From Catenaria anguillulae PL171 (lineage: Eukaryota > Blastocladiomycota > Blastocladiomycetes > Blastocladiales > Catenariaceae), in assembly GCA_002102555.1 (NCBI GenBank), contig MCFL01000003.1:558001-622000 (forward strand): a stretch of DNA of 64,000 nt, written 5' to 3'. A program made the position numbers and the translations under genes. Shown piece by piece: positions 56,161 through 64,000 of this stretch. The stretch's first letter is position 1. The number at the start of each line of letters is the position of its first letter. The notes under the pieces were generated by a model. That model was not told the origin of the DNA and ran no database searches. It saw only the letters and a program-made list of their open reading frames with translations.

Positions 56161-58863
56161 TCACTCTCCCCAGACATTTTCCCCAGGCTCCAAGTCGTTA
56201 AACACCCCAAGCCCAGCAAGTTGCTGGCGGTGCTGCTTGGGCTTTGGGCTCTGCGACCGCGATCTCGCAGGAGACAATGACCGGGATCCTAGTTGCGAAG
56301 CGACAGCAGCCGCTTCCCCTCCCTCCTCGTCGCCCGGCAGCACCTCCTCTCCTTCCATGGCCAGCAGCTCCATCTGCCTGCGAATCTCGGCCTCGGTGTC
56401 ATCCACATCGCCATCTTCTCCGGACACACCCGCCCACGCGTCGTGCGCCGATGGCGGCGGGAGATATCCGCCCGGGACACCCGCGCTGACGTTGTCATCC
56501 TCGTCATCCGACTCGAGAAACGCCTCCAATGCCTTTTGCTGCTCAGCAACGCGCGCACGGTCGCGCTCACGCTCCAGTCCACGTACCTGCCGGCAAGTGG
56601 TGCCACTGCAAACGACGCGGATGAGGGGGTGGACGGCGCCGAAAGTGGTGCTGACAATGATGGAGCGGAGGGAGTGGCTTTGGCAGCGGCAGCGGCGGCG
56701 AGCGTGCCTGGCGCAATGCGGGAGGGCGACCCGTCGCGTTTGGGGGTTGGAATGGATGGCGGGGTGGGTGCTTGCGGTTTGACGCGGGGTTCGCGCACGC
56801 TCGCGTCAACTTGACGTTTGACGGTCCAGGGGCCAAGTGGCTCGGGAAGTGCCCAGGATGTTGGCGAGGCTTGCTGCGGTTTATTCCCCGATTTTCTTGA
56901 TGCACCAGACACTGTCCGTTGCGCAAAGAGATGACTTGCCGGTTGAGCCAGGACCTCCCGATCGGCCAACGCCAATGCCTCCACAAACCGGACCTTTTCC
57001 CTGACGTCGACGGCGGGATCCGCACGGCCAAGGGCCAGGATATAGTCGGCGAGCTTGCCGACCAATGCCGCATCTGCACCAAACCCAGGAGTGACCATCC
57101 TGGCCTTGCCTGCCAGCCCGACGGCCGCCACTTTGACCTCTGCGCCCGCCCTGCCAAACCTTGCTGCCACCAGCCGCAACACGTCCGCCACCAATGGGCG
57201 TACAACCTCATGCTCAACATGCATGCCAACGAGTGCGACCAACGCGGCCTGCGCCCTGGGATGCTGGCACACAGGGACCATGCGCACGACCTCGGCCAGC
57301 ACACGCGTTGCAATATCTTGTTGCTTTTTCCCGGCGTCTCCTCCTCCTTGGTCAACATTTGACATGCCCTCGGCAAACATGACGTGCACGGCACGAATGG
57401 CTTCGGCAACCACACCCGCGTTGGTGTGTGCGAGCAGCTCGAGCACCGACGGGAGCACCTTGGCGCGCCATACGGGCTCGCGGCAAGCGCGGCGAGCTGG
57501 CGCGCAGCGGCAACAGAGTCGAGGGCGTACACGGAGTAACGAAGTTCGTCGAGGACCTGTGAGCATGTGGAGTTGGTCATGAGCGACACGGCAATTTCAA
57601 GTTTAGGGCACGCGTCGCTTCCGAGTCCATGCTTGATGGCAGTAGGGTTGGCAAGTAAGGGGCGAGGTCCGAGGGAAAGTGGCGGGCAACGGCCAGGACG
57701 AGTGGTAAGGTGGCGGGTCCATGGCTGGGCGGTGAATGAGCAGGAGGAGGGCGGGAGGGTTGTTGTCGACCAGTATGACCGAGGAGCCGTCTCTATGAGA
57801 ATCGACACGGCATGGAAGATCGAGGCTGGGGTGGTGATGGGGTCGTTTGCCACGGCGGCGGTGGCGGACCATAATCGGGTAAGATCTGGGTCGTAGGGAG
57901 ATTGCTTTGCTTTGGGGTTGGCTTTGCCTTTCGGAGTCAAGGCAGTGGGTGATCGGGAGGTTGGCGAGGACGTGGCAAATGCCACTTCGGCAGGTGAGTG
58001 GAAAAGCTGCGCTTGGCAAGCAAATATGTCAGTGCATGGTCGATATCAACGCAGCGCAATAAAGCGCAACGCACATGATCCGCTGGCGGCTCAATGAAGG
58101 CCTTGACATAGGCCCGGAGAGTCGCCAACGTGGCCGCCTGGCCCGTCTCGTCCATGCGCGGCACAATATCGCACATGCGACGGTAATGAGGATGCAATTT
58201 CGCCAATCCCTCCTCACTGGCATCCATGATCCTGAGCGCCTGCACGGCCCCACCCACAACCACGGGATCCCGGTCATCCAAAAACTTGTCCATCAACTCA
58301 TCCACATGATCCGAGTCCATCATGGGCGCAATCTGCGCTAAACACAACACGGCCGTGCGTCGAACCAGTGGGCTGATATCTTTGCTCGCAACGTGCAGCG
58401 CAGTGGACACAATGGGCACGACCGAGCTGATGCGAATGGCGGCCAGCGTGCGCAGCGCCAGCGACCGTGTGGCAAACATTGGATCCGTCAGATCCTTTTG
58501 CAGGGCATTGACACACAGGAGCGCGAGTTCGGGGTTGCGTGCAGCGTATTGCGCCACATACGAGTACACGTGCCGGCGAATGTCGATATTGGAGTTGACG
58601 GCATTCTTGACCACGGACGTGAAGTGTGATGAGACGTCGGTGCCCTGGTTCATGAGCAAGAGCACGGTGCGTAAACCCTCTAGCTTCTCGACATCAAAGC
58701 GCGAGTCTAAGAGGGCTTCGATCCGTTCTGCCGAGTGGACACCAGACCGAGGAAGGGCCAGGGCAACACCCGGGATTGAGTCCTTGGCCTTGTCGAGCAC
58801 GTCGGCAGAGAAGCGGGCAGCGTTTTGGACGGCGTGCGCGGCCCGGCTGAAGAGCGACGACAT
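56161..58863 (-). CDS. APL6: AP-3 adaptor complex subunit beta
   Basis: Seen: MSSLFSRAAHAVQNAARFS, then SAERIEALLDSRFDVEKLEG, LLMNQGTDVSSHFTSVVKNA, VYSYVAQYAARNPELALLCV, NALQKDLTDPMFATRSLALR, LVRRTAVLCLAQIAPMMDSD, later PKLEIAVSLMTNSTCSQVLD and ELRYSVYALDSVAAARQL. An acidic/Ser-rich C-terminus has FLESDDEDDNVSAGV and ends GENVWGE. Family knowledge: ERIEALLDSxFDxEKL and LALLSINxxxKDLxDPNPxxRA mark the beta-adaptin trunk; the 'NALQKDL' and acidic serine-rich hinge suit AP-3 beta, which sorts cargo to the vacuole/lysosome-related organelles. The frame changes between about 58010 and 57480 by single bases or introns not fully resolved. The C-terminal ear seems absent or very short. Start at 58863 chosen over an in-frame ATG at 58932. 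Confidence 0.8.
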
Positions 58864-59207
58864 GGCTGGTTGATTGCTTAGCTGATGGTGAGATTGCTGA
58901 TAGTGGTCACCTGTATTGGTAAGAATCTTCATGCGCTCTTTGACAGCAATTTTTGTTCTCGTCTACAGAATCAGGTGACTCAACCGTCCTTACCGGTCCA
59001 TCCATGGCGATCTGATCTGACGTCCGTCGATTGGACGTGTTGTTGTTGGCGACAAGACAAATGCGCCCAGAACAGGGAACAGGGACATGGCATTCACGGC
59101 CCGGCCAAGAGCAGCATTCTGAATGCAGGGCTCGGAATACACGCAAAAGTGAGGAGTATGTATGTATATCCGAGTCGCTATCAGGAGATTGGGCGGTATA
59201 CGACAAA
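58864..59207. other. Intergenic region between the velvet and AP-3 beta genes
   Basis: 344 bases. No reading frame or element of note. Confidence 0.45.
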
Positions 59208-60463
59208 TCACTCATTCCCTCCATCGCCCGCATCCTCGTCGCCCCCAGGACCACCCTCGTCCTCATTTCTGGTCTTTGCCCGTCGCTTTGCCTGTCCTCG
59301 GCGCGGCTCTGAGCGTGTCGGCAGCTTGATGCCCTGGTTTGCAAAATGTTTGCTGACTTCGGTCGATTCTGTTCATGTTCGATAAGCGTGTCAGAAACCA
59401 AAGCATCCTGCCGCAAAACAAGGACAATGAGAGGAACATACCCAACATGCCCGGAAACTTCTTTGCCGAATACGCCGTAAACACATCGGTCATGACCGTG
59501 GCCAACACCGGCGCACTCGCCAACTCGTCTTGCTCCGCCTCCCCGCCCTCTCCGCCCCCATCCTCTCCGTCCGCATCGGCCACATCTGCCAGGTTGAACA
59601 ATCGAAACTGCAATCTGAAATTGCCCTCATACCGCAGACTGATATCCTGGAACGCGAAAAACAAGCCTGTCTCGCCGTCCATACCCATGACCCGATGGCA
59701 GCTCGCGACCAGCGAGCCCATGAGCACGCGCACGGCGCCAGCCACGCCCACGAGGTCCAGGGCAGAGTGGATCATGTATGATTCTTGGGGCTGCTGTTGG
59801 GCTGGGCCAGATGAAGACCCTGCAGCGGCCGAGGTCGCTGGGAGCGGCGGATGAGTGTATGGGTTGGTTGGAATGGTGAATGGGAACGGGTGAGACATGG
59901 TCACGGTCGGGGCCGTTGCATTTAGGTTGGGAAATGCTTGTTGCTGCGGCATGGCCGGAGTGACCGAGTCGAGTGCGGGCATGATTGTCACATTGGCTGG
60001 CGCCCTTGTGCGGTCGTGCCTACCGACGAAGTGGCGGCACCTCCGTTACCGTACCAGCTTGCGGCGGGCCCGACACTGCTGGTCTGGCTGCTTTAGACCG
60101 CGTCAAATCGCGAATCGACCGCATGATGGTACACTCGGTCATGCCGTCGTCCGTATACAAAGCTGCGTGCATCACGAGCATGTGCCAATCCTGCGGCCTT
60201 GACAAACAAACGAGCAAGTGAGTTTAATGCACGCCCATGAATCACGAAACAATCAGAGAGTCAACGTACTCGCTCAACACATTGCCATACGCATCCTTTG
60301 CAATGGCCTGTACAATGATGGGTGGATCAATCGGCCGGCGGTCCTTTTCCGTGACGCCACACACGCGGCATCGCTGCGGTTGTTGCAGGACAACGAGCTC
60401 GTAGCTGGACGCGGGAATGATGGGCGGCGGTTGGTAAATGGGGCCAAAGTGGAACGAGAGCAT
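59208..60463 (-). CDS. velB: Velvet-family regulator, VelB-like
   Basis: Seen: ASSYELVVLQQPQRCRVCGV followed by EKDRRPIDPPIIVQ (first half of the velvet domain), an intron, WHMLVMHAALYTDDGMTECT, a Pro/Ala/Gln-rich insert of about 130 residues, then ETGLFFAFQDISLRYEGNFR, LQFRLFNLADV, TVMTDVFTAYSAKKFPGM and, after another intron, STEVSKHFANQGIKLPTRSE with an acidic C-terminus ending GDGGNE at 59208. Family knowledge: velvet proteins have a Rel-like DNA-binding fold with RxxGFxxKDRRPIDPPP and VFSDVFxVYxAKKFPGM; VelB uniquely carries a long insert in the middle, which fits here. They couple sporulation and secondary metabolism. A first exon at about 60593 (MDEFEFEDDESN) is possible, but its phase does not fit without a change. 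Confidence 0.82.
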
Positions 60464-61779
60464 GGTGAACGGGTGAGCTGATTCAAGTCATCTGGGGACC
60501 AGCATGGGCGTCCGCGAGGATGGACGGAAATGTAGCGTACTTGTCGGCGGCAACCAAGTTGGACTCGTCGTCTTCAAATTCAAATTCGTCCATGGCGCCG
60601 TGCTGATGGAGATGGCCCGGTTTCGAGTCCGCAGCGCTGGTAAAGAGATCCCTTCGGAAGCACACGCTGAACTACATAAGCGTAAATAAACATATCGTAA
60701 GGACACCCGCCACGTAAAACACAATCAATCAAGCTCGCTTGCAGTGCAGCTTGGCACTCTCCGCTCTGATTCATGCATGTGAGACATGGCCCCGACCCCA
60801 TGTCTTCCAAGCACCAAGCAGCAAACATGCATGGAATGCGACGCACCTCGCCTCTTTCTCGTCGTGGTTGATTGTCAGGCCGTCGAGCCGCCAAAACCGC
60901 AGCGTGAGTCACACCCCAGCGGATGGGCAAGTGCAATGTGGCGAGTTCGTGGGTCCAAAGGCGGATGGGCTGAAATGATGGCAAGCCTCGACCTTAGTTC
61001 GCAAGTCGGCGCGGGTTCACGAGGACGGTCGGACGGTGGGTGAACGACAACGGTGCCAAGGGAGCGACTGGTGTAGCTGGTGCTAATGTGAGGCACTTGA
61101 AGTGGAATGCATGGAAAGCTGTGAAGCGTCGGACATGAATCTAACGTCCATGGATATGTTGACGGACATGTCAGCGGTTTTTGAGATTGAAAGGTCGTCA
61201 AGACGTCTCGTCGGTGGGCTGTGCGTGACGCCGGCCACACTCGTCCCCGACTTGACATCGATGCCACAAAGGGCAGCGGCCAAGCGGGTGCCGTTGCAGC
61301 CTGGAAATAGATAGAGCGCTGTGATTTCATGGCAGCCCTGATGGCAGCAACGTGCGGACAGGGCCACGGCGAGAGAGCCCGCTCATGTCTCGCTCGCCTT
61401 GCGCAACCTGACACTTGGTTTCTCCGAGGACTTTCCCCGCCAATCCCGCATGACGGCCGACAACGGGAATGAGCCCGATGCAGTTTGATATAGGTGGCAG
61501 AGCCGTTGATCCGTATCGAAAGGCCAAAAGTAGATGAGAGATGTATATACGTGCAAGCTAATAGCTGCGTGAGTTCGAAGGGCTAGCCTGTAGTACAAAT
61601 ACTGTACCGTGAGCAAAGCTGGCCTGCCGACAATTGAAGGAGGCACGGGCTCGGCACAGCCTCGGCATAACCAACAGACGAGCGACAAATGCACAAAACA
61701 AGACTGAGAAATACATCATGATTCAACAACCAACAGCGGAAAATGCAAACGACATGGTCACACAGGCAATCCACCTGCA
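60464..61779. other. 1.3 kb without a supported gene
   Basis: Upstream of velvet and downstream of mtSSB. It may contain the velvet first exon near 60540-60593. Open frames of 60-180 codons on both strands (for example 60875-61414 -, 61102-61314 +) show no family resemblance, splice pattern or composition typical of genes nearby. No repeat or RNA gene recognised. Confidence 0.45.
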
Positions 61780-62702
61780 TTACTTGCGCTTGCTCTCTGG
61801 CACATAGGCCTCCTCGCCGCCTTCCTTGTGGGCGCCAAACCCTTCAGGGACCTTGTCGTTGACGAGAATCACACGGCCGTTTTGCGCCGACGCATCGATT
61901 TCGGTCGTGTACCGGTTTGCGCCTGAGGCGTCTGTCCACTTCTTGGTCACGAGCTTGCCCTCGACGTACACCGAGACACTAGACAATGGGGAACGCTTGG
62001 GTAAGTTGCATTGAAAAATGTAGAGCACAAGTGAAGTAGGACGTACCCGGCTTGCAACCGATCCATGAAGTACTTGTGGGTGAACGTGTCGTACGAAATG
62101 ACCTTGTGGTACTGGTTGATAAAGGACGTCGACTCTTCCTTGTCGGTCTTTTCTGTTGATTGTCGGACACACGAGGGCAAAACACAAGTCAGTAAACTTT
62201 TGGACACATCCCAGTCTGGTCTAGAGCCGATTTCAACCACAAATTGCGTACCATAGCGCTTGTCGGTCGTCATAACAGTGAAGGACGTGGCATACCGTGA
62301 CGGACTCGCGTCATCCCCCTTGGACAGGAGGATTTCGCGGGGCGGGTCCGCCAACCGGCCAATCAGGGTGACGCGGTTGAGGCCAACAGGCGTAATGCGG
62401 ACAATACGGGCCTACAAAGTTCAAAAGGCGGCGTCATCGGAGGCGTGAGCGAGACCATGGATGCGGATGGGAAGGGATGGGCGCGGGCCGAGGGGCCGTG
62501 AGGATGGGCATTGGAATATTGTCGTTGTGACGGGACGAGGGCGGCGGCCGGCGCCAAATGATCGACGCTTGGCCGACATGGCTCGTCGTCCCTGAGACGT
62601 CGTCGTCTCTGTCGTTCAACCTGCCAAACATGAGATGGGTTTGGAGGCCGGGAAACCGCGCATACCGCATCGGACGAGGTCGAGTACAGACGGCGGAACA
62701 TG
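61780..62702 (-). CDS. RIM1: Mitochondrial single-stranded DNA-binding protein
   Basis: Seen: four exons. MFRRLYSTSSDA (targeting-like N-terminus) starts at 62702. Then come ARIVRITPVGLNRVTLIGRL and DPPREILLSKG, ATSFTVMTTDKRY, a phase-fitting intron, EKTDKEESTSFINQYHKVIS, YDTFTHKYFMDRLQAG, another intron, and SVSVYVEGKLVTKKWTDASG, NRYTTEIDASAQNGRVILVN before the tail PESKRK and TAA at 61780-61782. Family knowledge: LNRVTLIGRLxxDPE and HxVxxxxxxFxxxxxxxLxKGxxVYVEGxL are the bacterial-type SSB OB-fold blocks; Rim1/SSBP1 coats ssDNA at mitochondrial replication forks. About 150 residues, the family size. Confidence 0.86.
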
Positions 62703-62968
62703 GTGGCGGTTACGTTGCGTTGAGTGTGTTCGTCGATATCTGACGAATTGGGTCGAAAAATGTGCATGAATATGCTTACTTGAAGAGTCAATGACTGGAC
62801 GTTTCCTGGTCACGGAACGTATCGCGGATCTGGTATTGATGTTGGTTGGACAGCTCCACTCGTTCCCCACATAACCTCCAGGAGACAATAAAGGAGTGTC
62901 GGTGGCCTTGCGAATCCTCATTTCTTGCGCAGTTGCTGCATATCAAGAGAAAGTGGACAATAAATTAA

Positions 62969-64000
62969 TCAGTTGCACAGGCAGAGTTGGTCATCCGCGA
63001 TCAAAACGCAAGTTGACGCTGTTGAGGTTCCCCCTGAGAATTTCGTCAAGGTGCCAAGCCCTCCGACACAGGTGCCCTGCCTCCATCGACAACCCTGCCT
63101 CACCGGCTCCACATTCCCCCTAATACCATCCACGGCTGCCAGCTTGCCACCCATACTCCTGCTCCGGTGCCGCCACCGCAACCGACTCCTGGCTCGCATC
63201 AAACCCCAACGAATCTGCGGTACTTGCGCTGCTTGCCAACGACTCACGCGACCTTGTAGCAAATCCACCACGGTCTGCAATCGCTCCTCACACGCACCCA
63301 GCCGGTGCTCAAACAGTTGCATGCTCGACGTGAGCACGTCGAGTTGCGCGACAATGGTTTCCAAGGTGGTGGTGAGACTGAGTGGGAGCGACTTGATTTC
63401 AAGCGGAGACGTGGTGGGTTGGTCGTCGGCCGAGGTGGAGGCCGTTCCTGGAAGAGTGGGTGGGGAAGGGTTGTGTGGGGCCGGCGGTTTGGTTCGGGAA
63501 GTGGTGGGTGGTCGCGGATTTGATGTCGAGGTTGGCGGCCGGCGACCAAATGTTTTCTAAACAATGTGAGATGCGGTCAAGTCAGTCAGGAAATGCGAGC
63601 TCATATGACACAAGGACGTACCGTATCCGCAAACAAGGGCGGCCCGAGATTCACCACTTCCTGCTGTCCGGCGGCATCTTGCCCGCCTGCCGCTGTCACT
63701 CCCCCAGTCCCTAGCCCTGGAATTGCGGGCTCGCCTGTCCCCGCCAACAAATTGCTCTTCCACACAAACACCTGGCCATCCATTCCGCCCGTTGCAAAGT
63801 ACTCGCCCCGTGGCGAAAACACGGCGGCCGTGGTCGGCAAGTTTTCCTTGTGGCCATGCAGCGTATACAACAAGTGACCCTCGACCAAATCCCATACTTT
63901 GACGACGCCATCGCCACCGGTACTGATCATCCACTCGCCCTTTGGCCCGCCAAACGCAAGTGATTGGACCCTTTTGGCCCGTGAGCGTCCAAGTAGCACT
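62969..64000 (-). CDS. POC1: POC1 centriolar WD40 protein, C-terminal part, runs off the right edge
   Basis: Seen: an exon from the window edge to 63622 with the last WD40 blades (GEWMISTGGDGVVKVWDLV, HLLYTLHGHKENL, FSPRGEYFATGGMDGQVFVW, then KSNLL), a 65-base intron, and a last exon from 63556. The last exon encodes a Pro/Ser/Thr-rich linker and a C-terminal coiled coil, SLTTTLETIVAQLDVLTSSM and LFEHRLGACEERLQTVVDLL. Family knowledge: POC1 has seven WD40 repeats with a final blade of this wording, then a linker and a short 'POC1 box' coiled coil of the type LEHIVxQLxxLTQTVxxLExRL. It supports centriole and basal-body stability. The stop lies at 62969, or earlier if the last stretch is spliced. 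The N-terminal blades are outside the window. Confidence 0.82.

Noticed and set aside
61102-61314. 70-codon methionine-rich frame
   Set aside because: No homologous motif and no supporting context. Likely chance.

Overview
The window looks like about 64 kb of a gene-dense nuclear genome from a zoosporic (flagellated) fungus. A member of Blastocladiomycota or Chytridiomycota is my inference; no species is claimed. Fungal signs are a velvet-family regulator, a YPK1-type AGC kinase, a SAM-domain STE11/BCK1-type MAPKKK and secreted tyrosinases. Flagellar signs are three cilium/centriole genes: IFT139 (left edge), a PIERCE-type microtubule inner protein, and POC1 (right edge). Introns are short (roughly 50-110 nt), with GTATGT/GTACGT-like donors. 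I saw no rRNA, tRNA, CRISPR array or virus-derived element.

Layout. 0-10 kb: IFT139 (partial, -), VMP1 (+), the nuclear-basket protein TPR/MLP (-). 10-18 kb: two tandem acetyl-CoA synthetases (+) with a possible cysteine-rich gene between them, a tetraspanin (-) and PIERCE (+). 18-26.5 kb: the SARAF gene (-), split by a 6.9-kb DNA transposon. 27-33 kb: YPK1-like kinase and MAPKKK (-). 33.5-42 kb: tyrosine phosphatase (-), proteasome beta-7 (+), STN1 (+), TFIIA-gamma (-), CDC27/APC3 (+), a small coiled-coil protein (-). 43-50 kb: SAC1-type phosphoinositide phosphatase and two tandem GPI-anchored tyrosinase-like proteins (+). 50.6-64 kb: a multi-pass membrane protein, PCF11, AP-3 beta, velvet (VelB-like), mitochondrial SSB and POC1 (partial), all -.

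The main discovery is the transposon. It runs from 18615 to 25504, has 10-bp perfect terminal inverted repeats, and is flanked by a 4-bp ACTA duplication. It carries a spliced Plavaka-type transposase (-) and, head to head with it, an unrecognised 499-residue spliced gene (+). A GCGAT/ATCGC motif is strongly clustered at both ends and again in the shared promoter between the two genes. Joining the host flanks across one ACTA copy restores the SARAF reading frame exactly, which independently confirms both boundaries.

A second window-wide pattern is the loss of single bases inside otherwise well-conserved genes, nearly always by one base and mostly at mononucleotide runs. ACS-B, MLP, ACS-A, YPK1, MAPKKK and both tyrosinases show it. 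I read this as homopolymer undercalling in the assembly rather than gene decay. Coordinates given for multi-exon genes are outer limits, with splice sites noted where I could settle the phase.
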